In this document: positions 1-8,995 of the stretch, one piece after another
Position numbering within the stretch: the stretch's first letter is position 1
Layout of the letters: every line of letters begins with the position of its first letter
Assembly (NCBI RefSeq): GCF_000775575.1
Contig: NZ_JRGN01000192.1
Location: 1-60,366 of the forward strand
Source of the DNA: Planococcus sp. CAU13
GTDB lineage: Bacteria; Bacillota; Bacilli; Bacillales_A; Planococcaceae
DNA: 60,366 nt
Reading direction: 5' to 3'
Program-made: the position numbers and the translations under genes
The notes under the pieces: model-generated
What the model saw: only the letters and a program-made list of their open reading frames with translations
Told to the model about the DNA's origin: nothing
Database searches by the model: none

Positions 1-120
1 AATTCTAATTTCAATTCTCATTCATTGAAATTAGATTAATGTATTTTAATAATTTTAACATTTTCCAAGTATTAGCATAACCATGATCTAAAAAAATTTG
101 TTGTTGAAAGTTATCTGGAA

Positions 121-3021
121 CTAGCTATCTTCTTCACTCCCAATGTAATAAAACAACTTACTCTCCACACTATTCTCCAACATCAAATTCATATGCACGA
201 CCGGAATTGTTTTATTGTTCTTATCTTGCATCGTCGATTGCTCCACTGCGTTTTTATCTGGTGTGGCTTTCCCCAAGTAGTAAAAATCGCCGCCTTCATC
301 GTTATCTTTCTTTATAAAGAGATGCAGATCGATATTGTTTTGTTCGGAATTAATAATCGTTTGGACTTCTGGTGACAGCAACGTACGATTGCTGCGGGTC
401 GACCATTTGAAAATTTCCTGGTTGATGAATTCTTCGTTATAGGCGACGCTCGATTCCACTTCGTCGTGCTTGTGGTAGGTTACAAAGATTGGACATGTGC
501 CGTGTTTCGTTTTATAACCATACATTGTTGAGCTTTCATCGTTATGCCAATTTAATAAGCGACAGGCATCTTTTCGCGTGTATTTCTTATACAATGTCAT
601 CGGCTCTTCGCATGTATATTGCTTATTTAATTCGAAAGAACTCACAATAAGATCCAGAACCATCCCTTTAAATGCAGGATTCGACTCCAAGCGATTTTCC
701 AACTGCTCATGCAATCTAAAATTACTTTCTCCGTCTGTGACGACTAAGGGCTTTTCACCATATTTCTTCTGCGAACCAATATTGTAAAAGCTCAAATCCA
801 AAATCCGTTGGACGGATGCCAATGTTTCATTATCTATATAACAATCATTCTCTTTTAAGCATTCTTTATATTCTTCTAGAGATACAACTGGCTGCTTCAT
901 CAATAAATCGAGCAACAAAATTTCATGCTTCCTCTTGCCATTCAGAATCTCGAGCGACAGCATCGTGATCACTTGTTCTTCGTAAACCGAGAGCATCGGA
1001 TCTATTTCTTTTAGCTTCAATAAGAAACGATAGTAATTTTGGTATTTCTGCACGATGACTAATGGATCAATCGAATTGTGATGGATAAAGTCCTGAAGTT
1101 GCGGGACATGGCCAATTCGGTTTTTCAGTTCGATATAGGCATCTCGCAATAATTTCATATCCGTTAAGTTGCTGCGTTTAATTGCACTAAAAACGCGGTT
1201 TTTCGCAATCGCTTCAAAGTTCACCGTTGAAATCCCTTTGATATAGCTCGTGTCTTTCATGCGTCGTCGGATATTGTCCTTATTTTGCGAGCGGTCCCCG
1301 GACAATGCTACAGGAATGAGGTAATTGTTCTTGTAGTTTCCGATAAAATCGATGATCGTTACAAATTCTTTTGAATTATGTTTGCGCAAGCCGCGGCCTA
1401 ATTGTTGGATAAAGATGATGCTCGATTGTGTCTGGCGCAGCATGACTACTTGGTTGACGCTTGGAATATCAATTCCCTCATTAAAGATATCGACCGTTAA
1501 AATATAGTCGAGCTGCTCGCTTTCCAATAATTCCACTTGGCGCAGTCGCTCTTCCTGGGAATGATCGCCTGTTAATGCCGTCGTGCGCAACCCTCTTTTA
1601 TTGAACTCCATCGAAAGCTGTAAGGCTTCGTCTTTCCGGCTGCAAAACATCAAGCCGCGAACTTTATTGCCGGAATGGCCATAATAAAGGATTTTATCCA
1701 GGATGTGATCGACGCGTTCGTTAGTCACGAGTTTCGCAAAAGCCGTCGCTTCGTCGATCACGCCTTCTTCGTATTCAACATCCGTCACGCCGTAATAATG
1801 GAACGGGCACAGCATGTCTTCTTCCATTGCTTCCTGTAACCGAATTTCATACGCGATATTGTAATCGAAGAGCTCATATATATTAAAATCGTCGGTTCGC
1901 TCTGGTGTTGCCGTCATACCCATTAAGAATTTCGGTTTGAAATACTCAATTACTTTTAAGTAGGATTTCGCTCCGGCTTTATGAACTTCGTCGATCAAAA
2001 TATAGTCAAACGCTTCTGGATTCAATTGCTGCAGCGTTGAATCTTTAGAAATGGTTTGAATGGTCGCAAATAAATAGCGGGCATCGGTTTGTCGACTGGA
2101 TCCGGACAGGATGCCGAAATCTTTTTCCATGCCACCTAGGATCCGCATGAAATCCGATTTGGCTTTTTGCAAGATTTGTTCTCTATGTACGATAAATAAC
2201 ATGCGTTTTGGCGCAACGCTTCTCACATCAAACGCTGATAAATAAGTTTTTCCTGTTCCAGTAGCCGACACCACTAAGCCTTTATTATGTCCCGCTTCGC
2301 GCACCGCTTGAATTTCCCTTAACGCCACTTGCTGCATTTTATTGGGCTTGATCTCCAGCGCTTCTTCGATCGCGTTCCGCTGATAAGCTTCCGGAAGTTC
2401 CGCAACCTTACTTGCTTCTCTTCTAAAATCCGTAGGCACATATGTCTTTTCGTATTCTTCAATCCACTCAGGTGTCAGCGCTTGTGACTCCGCCCATACT
2501 TCTTCAAATTGATTGTTAAAATGATGGACCAGATCCCCGTTTTCATGGGAACTCAACTTCACATTCCATTCGTAATTCACTTTTAGCGCTTGGGCCGTCA
2601 AATTCGAACTCCCGACGATCAAAGTTTGATGCGTCTTGTGAGAAAAAATATACCCCTTTGAATGGAAGCCTTTCATTCCCGACAAACGCACTTCCACATT
2701 CGTCAGCTTTAATAACTCTTTAAATACTTTGGGTTGATTGAAATTCAAAAAAGTCGAAGTCAGAATCCGCCCTTTAATTCCTTTTTGATGCAAATCAAGA
2801 AAATGCGATTTCAACGTAGCCAAACCACTTTCCGTGATAAATGCCACCGAAAAGATAAACGACTCGCAATGATCCAGCTCTTCTACAAGCGAATTCAACA
2901 CATTCTCATTTGTCTTGGCATTATTGATCAACAACATCGGCTTGTACCGCTCGCTGCTGGATTTATTCTGATCAATAAAGCCTTTGTATAGAGAATCCTC
3001 TAGGTTCTGCAAAAAGTTCAT
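121..3021 (-). CDS. PLD-nuclease-like / SF2 helicase / DUF3427 protein
   Basis: A large multidomain protein of about 966 residues. The N-terminal ~200 residues look like a phospholipase-D-type nuclease domain with one HxK motif (FHSKGY near residue 120) and a following GSSNLT, the usual PLD signature. An SF2 helicase core follows, with Walker A SATGTGKT (~255), DEVH box (~345), MTATPER motif III and QQLGRGLRKH motif VI (~560). The C-terminal ~300 residues fit DUF3427. The family is expected to act on nucleic acid; the substrate is unknown. I chose the ATG at 3021 because GGGAG sits just upstream; an ATG at 3039 is also in frame. The NUDIX gene ends at 3043, so the two are almost certainly co-transcribed. 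It could be a repair or defence protein; neighbours do not decide this. Confidence 0.85.
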   Translation of the reverse strand: MNFLQNLEDSLYKGFIDQNKSSSERYKPMLLINNAKTNENVLNSLVEELDHCESFIFSVAFITESGLATLKSHFLDLHQKGIKGRILTSTFLNFNQPKVFKELLKLTNVEVRLSGMKGFHSKGYIFSHKTHQTLIVGSSNLTAQALKVNYEWNVKLSSHENGDLVHHFNNQFEEVWAESQALTPEWIEEYEKTYVPTDFRREASKVAELPEAYQRNAIEEALEIKPNKMQQVALREIQAVREAGHNKGLVVSATGTGKTYLSAFDVRSVAPKRMLFIVHREQILQKAKSDFMRILGGMEKDFGILSGSSRQTDARYLFATIQTISKDSTLQQLNPEAFDYILIDEVHKAGAKSYLKVIEYFKPKFLMGMTATPERTDDFNIYELFDYNIAYEIRLQEAMEEDMLCPFHYYGVTDVEYEEGVIDEATAFAKLVTNERVDHILDKILYYGHSGNKVRGLMFCSRKDEALQLSMEFNKRGLRTTALTGDHSQEERLRQVELLESEQLDYILTVDIFNEGIDIPSVNQVVMLRQTQSSIIFIQQLGRGLRKHNSKEFVTIIDFIGNYKNNYLIPVALSGDRSQNKDNIRRRMKDTSYIKGISTVNFEAIAKNRVFSAIKRSNLTDMKLLRDAYIELKNRIGHVPQLQDFIHHNSIDPLVIVQKYQNYYRFLLKLKEIDPMLSVYEEQVITMLSLEILNGKRKHEILLLDLLMKQPVVSLEEYKECLKENDCYIDNETLASVQRILDLSFYNIGSQKKYGEKPLVVTDGESNFRLHEQLENRLESNPAFKGMVLDLIVSSFELNKQYTCEEPMTLYKKYTRKDACRLLNWHNDESSTMYGYKTKHGTCPIFVTYHKHDEVESSVAYNEEFINQEIFKWSTRSNRTLLSPEVQTIINSEQNNIDLHLFIKKDNDEGGDFYYLGKATPDKNAVEQSTMQDKNNKTIPVVHMNLMLENSVESKLFYYIGSEEDS

Positions 3022-3042
3022 GGTTCTCCCGCCCATCATTTT

Positions 3043-3450
3043 CTAATAAGGTAGCTGCTCTTTGTTCCGCGCTAACTTTTCAATTGCCGGTATATCTGCT
3101 GGCGCCCATTCGAGCTGCTCTAATTCCTCTGGTTTCAGCCATTCAATTGCGACATGTTCAGTTAACACTGGTGTCCCTTTTAATAGCCGACAGTAATATG
3201 TCGTGAGGTGCACAATGCCAAAATCATATTCATAGACCGTGTGCTCAACCTGATCCCCAATTTCAATTTCACAATGCATTTCTTCTTGGATTTCGCGTTG
3301 TAAAGCCATTTGTGGCGATTCGTCTTGCTCGATCTTGCCACCTGGAAACTCCCAAAGTCCCGGCAACGCTTTTTCAAAACCTCGTTGTGCACAAAGAATT
3401 TTTCCGTTAAGGGTGATGACTGCTCCTACTACGTGGATGTTTTTCTTCAT
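3043..3450 (-). CDS. NUDIX (MutT-like) nucleotide pyrophosphohydrolase
   Basis: A 135-residue NUDIX hydrolase. The NUDIX box is readable as GGKIEQDESPQMALQ followed by REIQEEM, matching GX5EX7REUXEE. The closest functional label is (deoxy)nucleoside triphosphate pyrophosphohydrolase of the 8-oxo-dGTP diphosphatase type, which would clean oxidised or modified nucleotides from the pool. GGAGG lies five bases before the ATG. It is the first gene of a two-gene minus-strand unit with the PLD-helicase, and the spacing to that gene is small enough for translational coupling. Pairing of a nucleotide hydrolase with a nuclease-helicase is suggestive of nucleic-acid quality control or defence, which is inference. 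Confidence 0.88.
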   Translation of the reverse strand: MKKNIHVVGAVITLNGKILCAQRGFEKALPGLWEFPGGKIEQDESPQMALQREIQEEMHCEIEIGDQVEHTVYEYDFGIVHLTTYYCRLLKGTPVLTEHVAIEWLKPEELEQLEWAPADIPAIEKLARNKEQLPY

Positions 3451-3670
3451 GATGGCCTCCGATACTATTCAAACAATATATATGAGTTTCTTCTATTATA
3501 ACTGGTGTTGGAAGAAATACATTGAAGAATCTAAATTTTCCCAAACGAATATTTATTACATCCCGAAGTTTATCATTAGAATTTTTTGCTTTGAGATCAT
3601 GTTTGTTTCTTTCAGAATTATTTTAGATAAAAGATAACGGAACTTATAGCGTGTCCCTCCGATAAAAAAC

Positions 3671-3699
3671 TTCGACTTTACTAGGCACTTTGATATAAT
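3671..3699 (+). promoter_or_regulatory. Candidate sigma-A promoter of the 141-residue unknown gene
   Basis: TATAAT at 3694-3699 with TTCGAC 17 bases upstream. The -10 is perfect and the -35 is weak. The downstream gene starts at 3737 behind GAGGAG. Confidence 0.5.
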
Positions 3700-3736
3700 T
3701 AGAATATTACCAATTTATAGGAAATGAGGAGATATA

Positions 3737-4162
3737 ATGTCAGATCGTGTAAAATCGAGAGGAGTAAACAAGACCGTTTTAAAGCAGGATTTAGGATTAA
3801 ACCAGCTATCAAATACTAGTATTTTTATGAAAGATCGTGTGTTTGTTTTGTCCCCTTCTATGCAGAATGCTCATAATTGGTTTGATTTGAGAAAAATTAA
3901 TATTGACCGATTTAATGAGAACATCACAAAAGGCTTTTTACTCATCCGTTTTTTTGACAAGTTTTTATTGACTGATCTCTCCCTATTTAAAAAACACATG
4001 ATGCCCGAAGAACGATTCGTATACACAAAATCTATAGGTGATCATTGGAAATTCAACATCATCCAACAAGGAAGCAATTATTTGATTGTTAATCAGCAAG
4101 ATCGGACAAAGAAATATAAGATTGAAGAAGTATCATTGGAGAGACTACGCCAACTGATATAA
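3737..4162 (+). CDS. Unknown protein, 141 residues
   Basis: I do not recognise this protein. It is rich in Lys, Asn and Phe, has no signal peptide or membrane segment, and looks cytoplasmic. The start is supported by GAGGAG at a normal distance and a TATAAT promoter. It stands alone between the PLD-helicase/NUDIX unit, which points away from it, and the toxin-antitoxin operon on the same strand. Its AT-rich composition and its position beside a toxin-antitoxin pair fit an accessory gene, but no function can be assigned. Confidence 0.6.
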   Translation: MSDRVKSRGVNKTVLKQDLGLNQLSNTSIFMKDRVFVLSPSMQNAHNWFDLRKINIDRFNENITKGFLLIRFFDKFLLTDLSLFKKHMMPEERFVYTKSIGDHWKFNIIQQGSNYLIVNQQDRTKKYKIEEVSLERLRQLI

Positions 4163-4273
4163 AGATTTATTGCAAGACCAATTACATAGCTCTTTTAAAA
4201 ACCAGAGTTCCAGAGAAACTTTCCTAGGAAACCTGTTTTTTAAGAATATATACCATAGATTTTCAACATGAAA

Positions 4274-4302
4274 TTGATATACCCTATTTAATAGGGTATA
4301 AT
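4274..4302 (+). promoter_or_regulatory. Toxin-antitoxin promoter with perfect operator palindrome
   Basis: TTGATA (4274-4279) and TATAAT (4297-4302) are separated by 17 bases. An inverted repeat with two perfect 11-base arms and a single central T (4278-4300) fills the spacer and overlaps both boxes. This is the expected geometry for autorepression by the downstream HTH antitoxin. Confidence 0.8.
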
Positions 4303-4337
4303 AACAGTAGTACATATCAAAAAACGCCGAGGTATCC

Positions 4338-4700
4338 ATGAAAAGAACATTTGTGTACGTAGAGAATTTTGATCAAAAGTGGAAGCAACTTGGACTAGGT
4401 GCCGCTGAACAACGTGAACTGGAACTTCAATTACTGATGGATCCGATTTTAGGAGCTGTAATTCCCGGTACGAGTGGTCTTAGAAAGATGCGTTTTTCTC
4501 CAGAAAGCGAGAAGAAGGGAAAAAGTGGAGCTTACAGAATAATCTATTTGGACATTCAGACTTCTTCGCATACGATTTTGCTTTTGATTTACGCAAAAAA
4601 TCAGCAAGCGACGTTGAAGCCCGATCAAAAGAAAATCCTAAAACAATTCGTAGATCAGTTAAAGAGTTTGTATACTTCTGAAAGGATGGATGGAAAATGA
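4338..4700 (+). CDS. RelE/HigB-family toxin
   Basis: A 120-residue protein of the RelE/ParE/HigB type. The central GTSGLRKMRF and the following AYRIIYLDI strand match the beta-sheet core seen in HigB2-like toxins, where basic residues contact ribosome-bound mRNA. Family members are mRNA interferases that slow translation when the antitoxin is lost. It is the first gene of a two-gene operon; its TGA overlaps the antitoxin ATG by four bases. Toxin-first order with an HTH antitoxin is typical for the HigBA class. It has no signal peptide and should act in the cytoplasm. Function is by family; activity is not shown. Confidence 0.85.
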   Translation: MKRTFVYVENFDQKWKQLGLGAAEQRELELQLLMDPILGAVIPGTSGLRKMRFSPESEKKGKSGAYRIIYLDIQTSSHTILLLIYAKNQQATLKPDQKKILKQFVDQLKSLYTSERMDGK

Positions 4701-5020
4701 ATGAGAATCAATTTTTTGATGAACTGAAAACCAGCTTAGGCCAAGCCATTGATTTTGCAGAAGGCAACCCATCAAAAGTCAGAACCAAAACCGTGTCGAT
4801 TAAAGAATTGGCCACTTTTTCTGCACAAGACATCAAAAGTCTGCGTCTGCAGATGAACTTAACGCAAAAGTCATTTGCAGCTCTTATCGGGGTCTCTGTC
4901 AAAACAATTGAATCATGGGAACACGGCACCAACCAGCCGAGCGGTGCAGCACGGCGATTACTAGAAATCTTGAGTAATCAACCTCACGTAGCAGAAGAAC
5001 AGCAAATTATCTCTGTCTAA
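4697..5020 (+). CDS. HTH antitoxin of the HigA/NadS type
   Basis: A 107-residue antitoxin with an N-terminal toxin-binding segment (~1-45) and a C-terminal Cro/C1-type helix-turn-helix. The HTH is readable at about residues 50-90: LRLQMNLTQKSFAALIGVS followed by VKTIESWEHG. The protein should neutralise the upstream toxin and, with it, bind the palindrome at 4278-4300 to repress the operon. The start codon overlaps the toxin stop codon, which couples synthesis of the two proteins. A strong bidirectional terminator follows. Confidence 0.88.
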   Translation: MNENQFFDELKTSLGQAIDFAEGNPSKVRTKTVSIKELATFSAQDIKSLRLQMNLTQKSFAALIGVSVKTIESWEHGTNQPSGAARRLLEILSNQPHVAEEQQIISV

Positions 5021-5053
5021 ATCAATAATCATGTAGTCAACCAATTCAACAGA

Positions 5054-5112
5054 AAAAGACTGTCGGTTTTTAGTTAAGGTGGGACGCCCCACTAAACAAC
5101 CGGCAGTCTTTT
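5054..5112. terminator. Bidirectional terminator
   Basis: A 15-bp outer stem (5054-5068 with 5098-5112, one G-U pair) encloses a second small GTGGG/CCCAC hairpin. T-rich tracts lie on both sides. It serves the antitoxin on the plus strand and the LTA synthase gene on the minus strand. Confidence 0.85.
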
Positions 5113-5125
5113 ATTGTTCTATGAC

Positions 5126-6985
5126 TCATTCCTCCCCCACCACATACCTCAACAAATCCCCAAAAATAATCTTGTCCGACAGCTTCAGCTCTTCCCTCAC
5201 CGTTTCCAGATAAGGCTCACAGTGCTGAACGTCCAGCGCTTCTCCGCTTTCCTTGCTGTAACAGACATTGTTTTTGTAGATGTAATCCTCCGAGACAAAG
5301 CTGCCGTCCCGGAAAATGACGGGGTGGTCGCTGTCCCGGGTGAACAGGTTATGGCCGAACGAATAGCGGGTTTCGGTCTTGATGCCCATCAGATGGAGGA
5401 GCGTCGGGCGGATGTCGATTGCGCCGCCCGGGGTCGAGATGGTTTCGCCTTCCTGGCCCGGGATGTGGATGATCAGCGGCAGCTGCCTTTGCTTCATCCC
5501 GCTCGCCGGCGTCGCTTCCTTATTCAATAACTCATTCAGGCCATCTTCGTATTTTTCGGAAATGCCGTAATGGTCACCGGCCAGGACAAAGATCGTGTCT
5601 TCGTACATGCCTTCTTCTTTTAAGGTGTCGAAGAATCTTTCGAGCGACTCGTCCAGGTAGCGGACGGTCGTTACGTAGCGGTTGACGACGTCTTCCTGCG
5701 TCTCGGCCTCGTCGATGAACACATCTTCTTCTTCCAGCAGGAACGGGAAATGATTCGTCAGCGTCAGGAATTTCGCGTAATACGGCTCCGGCAGGTTTTT
5801 CATGAACGCTGCCGACTGCTTAAAGAACGGAATGTCCTTCAAGCCGTAGTTGACCGAGTTGTTTTCCGTTACTTTATAATCTTCTTTTGAAAAATAGCGG
5901 TCGTAGCCGAGTGTCTCGTACATGACATCGCGGTTCCAGAACGTGTCGACATTGCCGTGGAAAGTGGCCGCGTAATAATCGTTTTCTTCCTTTAATATAT
6001 GCGGAAGGCTGTGGAACGTATTGTCCGGCCGCCTCACAAATACAGAACCGCTCGGCAGCGGATAGAGGCTCGTATCCATCATGAATTCCGCATCGGACGT
6101 CTTGCCCTGCGCCGTCTGGTCATAGATTTGATTGAAATAAAAGCTGTCCTGGATCAACCTATTCAGGAACGGCGTCACTTCTTCGCCGTTCACTTCCTTA
6201 TTGATGACGAAATCCTGGGTGGACTCGAGACTGATCAGCACAATGTTTTTGCCTTTCGCCACACCGAACAGCTCCGTCCGTCCCGGATTGGTCTGCTGCA
6301 GGTATTCGATGGATTCAACCGCTTCCGCCTCCGAAATCGTGAGCCGCTGCAGCGGGGCGCCCAACCCTAACGCAATGTCATACACATGATAATTCAGAGG
6401 GCCTAATGACTTCACCACTTGTTCCCGGTCATAGGAATCGGAAAACAGATGGACGGATTGGATCAACCCCAGGCTGACGGCCAGCACAAGCATTGCAGCA
6501 CCGAATGCCAGGTATTCCTTCTTTATTCCTTTTTGGACCTTGAACTCGGCCTTCGATTTGAAAAGCAGCCAGCCGACCACGAATAGATCGATAAACAGCA
6601 GCACGTCCCACCAACTCATCAATTCGACGGTGCTGGCGCTGAGGCCGCCGACATTGGCGAATTGAAAAAGAACGGGTGCTGAGACAAAGTCGTTGTAGAA
6701 GCGGTAATACAAGAGGTCACCGTAAAGGACGCCAGTTCCCGCCACCAGTAACCCAAACAATACGTAAGGGTTTACTTTCCTGCCGAAATAAAAGCTGAAG
6801 CCCATCACAAGCACCAATGAACCGATGGAACCTGTCAGGATGAGCACAACGTCAAAAGGCGACTGGATGCTGAGATTGAAGCCGGCGAAGCAGACGATGA
6901 CCGTCTTGAGCCATAGGATTCCCGTAATCAGCCCAGTCAGCCCGATGCCGGGTGAGTTTTTAAAGCGTTCTGTTAATCGTTTCAT
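5126..6985 (-). CDS. LTA synthase-family sulfatase
   Basis: A 619-residue membrane enzyme. Five hydrophobic segments fill roughly residues 15-180, followed by an extracellular sulfatase-fold domain. Residues matching the S. aureus LtaS active site are present: Glu in ISLEST (~254), the catalytic Thr in QGKTSDAEF (~296) and the metal-binding Asp-His of LAGDHYG in the C-terminal part. The family transfers glycerol-phosphate from phosphatidylglycerol to a lipoteichoic acid primer or chain outside the membrane. Whether this copy is the main polymerase or a YfnI/YqgS/YvgJ-type paralogue cannot be told. The ATG lies one base after the stop of the upstream aminotransferase fusion and lacks a strong ribosome binding site, so coupled translation is likely. 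Confidence 0.9.
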   Translation of the reverse strand: MKRLTERFKNSPGIGLTGLITGILWLKTVIVCFAGFNLSIQSPFDVVLILTGSIGSLVLVMGFSFYFGRKVNPYVLFGLLVAGTGVLYGDLLYYRFYNDFVSAPVLFQFANVGGLSASTVELMSWWDVLLFIDLFVVGWLLFKSKAEFKVQKGIKKEYLAFGAAMLVLAVSLGLIQSVHLFSDSYDREQVVKSLGPLNYHVYDIALGLGAPLQRLTISEAEAVESIEYLQQTNPGRTELFGVAKGKNIVLISLESTQDFVINKEVNGEEVTPFLNRLIQDSFYFNQIYDQTAQGKTSDAEFMMDTSLYPLPSGSVFVRRPDNTFHSLPHILKEENDYYAATFHGNVDTFWNRDVMYETLGYDRYFSKEDYKVTENNSVNYGLKDIPFFKQSAAFMKNLPEPYYAKFLTLTNHFPFLLEEEDVFIDEAETQEDVVNRYVTTVRYLDESLERFFDTLKEEGMYEDTIFVLAGDHYGISEKYEDGLNELLNKEATPASGMKQRQLPLIIHIPGQEGETISTPGGAIDIRPTLLHLMGIKTETRYSFGHNLFTRDSDHPVIFRDGSFVSEDYIYKNNVCYSKESGEALDVQHCEPYLETVREELKLSDKIIFGDLLRYVVGEE

Positions 6986-6986
6986 A

Positions 6987-8585
6987 TCAAACCAGCTCAG
7001 CTTTCCGGCGCATCGTTTTTCGGAGAACAGCCAGTGCGCTCTCGAAATCCGCCAATGTCAGCTCGCCCATCAAGGCAAACTGGATCCAGTTGCGGTCCAG
7101 CAGGTAATCACTTTCGTAACTTGTGATGATTCCTTCTTCTTTCAGCTTGTTCCCGATTTCGTTCGAGGAAATAACAGCCGGAATCGGAATCGTCAGGATG
7201 CCGGGTGAATAGCTGTCGTCTCCTAGAACGGTGAAGCCGGCATCCGCCAGCAAGCGCCTTGCCGCGTTTCCAATACGTGTTTTATTGCCAAAATCGATTC
7301 TTTTCAACGCTTCATGCAACGCGTAAACGAGATTCGACGAATGGGTATAGGGAATGCTGCCGGCCACCGCATACTGCCCCAAATCCAGATAGCGCGGGAT
7401 AGATGGGTCCGGCACAACCGGCTCCCGGTGGAATACAACGGCCAGGCCCGGGTAAGAAGCCAGCCCTTTGCCGCTTACGGTGCTCGCCAAATGGACTTCA
7501 CGTAAGTCAACAGGAACGATGCCGACGGAACTGCAGGCATCGACGCATAATTTGATGCCGCGCTTCTTCGTCAGCTCCGTGAGACTCTCTAAATCGTAAA
7601 GATAGCCTGTGGACGTTTCGCAGTGCACCGTCCAAAGCCAGGTGATGTCCTTATTCACTTTGAGCAGAGCTTCGACTTCCTCAAGCGGAATGTTGCCGTT
7701 CCACGGCTTCTCCAGCGTATCGAACTGCAGGCCAAGCCTTACTGCGTGATCGATCAGCCGGTAGCCGAACTCCCCGTTCGCGAGGATCAGCCCTCTCCCC
7801 GGCAGCTTTTTGATCTGCGCAGCCACGAGGTCATTCGCCAGCGTCCCCGTCCCCACTGCAATCTGGGCATGCCGGGCGTTCACAAGCGCGCAAAGTTTTT
7901 CACGGACGATTTTCATTTCTTCAATAAAATCGAGCGAGCGGTGCGAAATGGCTCCCTGCCTGAATGCCTCTTCGACCTCACTGTGGATCGCCACCGGGCC
8001 CGGCAGGAAATTCAGCTGTTTCGCCGGTCTCTTCCTTTGCATCATTTTTGCAAAGGCGATGGACGTCGTTTCAAATTTCTCTTTCGTCAGGTACATCGGC
8101 TGGAACATGGCGCCTTCTTTGCCGACCATTTCGCCGAACGGTTCAAAACCGATCCGCCTGTACAGCTTGATTTGGCGGTCGGTGCCTGAAATCAGCGCCA
8201 TATCAAAATGCGATTCCAGGCAATAGCCCACCAGCTCATTCACGAGCTGATAAAAAACCAGCGTTCTCCTGTAACTCTTTTTCACGGACAGCAGCCGGAC
8301 TTCGCACGGCTTCGCACCGCTCGGTAAATACCGGTCCAGATCGTCCAGTTTCTGGTCAAGCGAAAACGGACGGTTGATGCGCAGTGCAATCATGCCGACC
8401 ACTTCTTCCCCGTCTTTTGCAATGATGTAGATGTTTTCCTGATCGAATTTATCGACCAGCCGCCTGTCCTGGTTCTGCTGATGCTGCGGAATTTCTTCGA
8501 CAAACGTTTCGTAGTTCAGCTCATGGATCTGGTTGAGTTCGTCCGGTTCCGACGCTATCTTATAGACTAACTTAGTCTGTTCCAT
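6987..8585 (-). CDS. GNAT N-acyltransferase fused to class V aminotransferase
   Basis: A 532-residue two-domain protein. Residues ~1-175 resemble a GNAT acyltransferase, with LLSVKKSYRRT as the acyl-CoA loop region and ALISGTDRQIKLYRRIGF at its end. Residues ~190-530 are a PLP-dependent class V aminotransferase of the alanine-glyoxylate / aminoethylphosphonate type: NFLPGPV start, HCETSTGYLYD, the PLP-binding DACSSVG and the Schiff-base lysine in VSGKGLASYPG. GGGAGGAGGG precedes the ATG. It is co-transcribed with the LTA synthase, which hints at a role in making or modifying an amino-containing envelope component; that is inference. The substrate is unknown. Confidence 0.82.
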   Translation of the reverse strand: MEQTKLVYKIASEPDELNQIHELNYETFVEEIPQHQQNQDRRLVDKFDQENIYIIAKDGEEVVGMIALRINRPFSLDQKLDDLDRYLPSGAKPCEVRLLSVKKSYRRTLVFYQLVNELVGYCLESHFDMALISGTDRQIKLYRRIGFEPFGEMVGKEGAMFQPMYLTKEKFETTSIAFAKMMQRKRPAKQLNFLPGPVAIHSEVEEAFRQGAISHRSLDFIEEMKIVREKLCALVNARHAQIAVGTGTLANDLVAAQIKKLPGRGLILANGEFGYRLIDHAVRLGLQFDTLEKPWNGNIPLEEVEALLKVNKDITWLWTVHCETSTGYLYDLESLTELTKKRGIKLCVDACSSVGIVPVDLREVHLASTVSGKGLASYPGLAVVFHREPVVPDPSIPRYLDLGQYAVAGSIPYTHSSNLVYALHEALKRIDFGNKTRIGNAARRLLADAGFTVLGDDSYSPGILTIPIPAVISSNEIGNKLKEEGIITSYESDYLLDRNWIQFALMGELTLADFESALAVLRKTMRRKAELV

Positions 8586-8995
8586 TTTTTGCCCTCCTCC
8601 CGCGAAAATGGATGGGAATTAAAGAATATGTATTTTTCCATTTACTTTCCTCTATGTAATTGTACCAGTACTGACCGGAATTTTTACTATCAGCCACTCT
8701 TTTTGTCAGATAATTATCATTGTTTTAAAAATCCCCAATATATTGATTATCTACTATAAGAATAACGATTCGAAAAAGGGAAAGTTTCAAAGATGGGGCA
8801 TTTTTCCACAGCAGCTTTTATTGCAGAAATCTCTTCAGATACCAAAATAGATGATGACAATAAAAAACTAAATATTCCCAGACAAAATTTCATCATCACC
8901 CAACATTTTCCTTCCGATTCCTGTTATATTTAGAGATGGAAACTGGCACAATTGAGCTGGAAGATTGATACCAATATACATAAAGGATGTAAGAA
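8586..8995. other. 410-bp intergenic region
   Basis: The stretch separates two divergent genes and must carry both promoters. TGGTACAAT on the minus strand (rc of 8659-8667) could be an extended -10 for the aminotransferase operon, but its -35 is poor. For the nuclease gene I see no clear promoter. No ORF or RNA structure is evident. Confidence 0.35.

Noticed and set aside
7623-8189. Plus-strand open frame of 188 codons
   Set aside because: It lies wholly opposite the GNAT-aminotransferase fusion, which has clear catalytic motifs; the plus-strand product resembles nothing.
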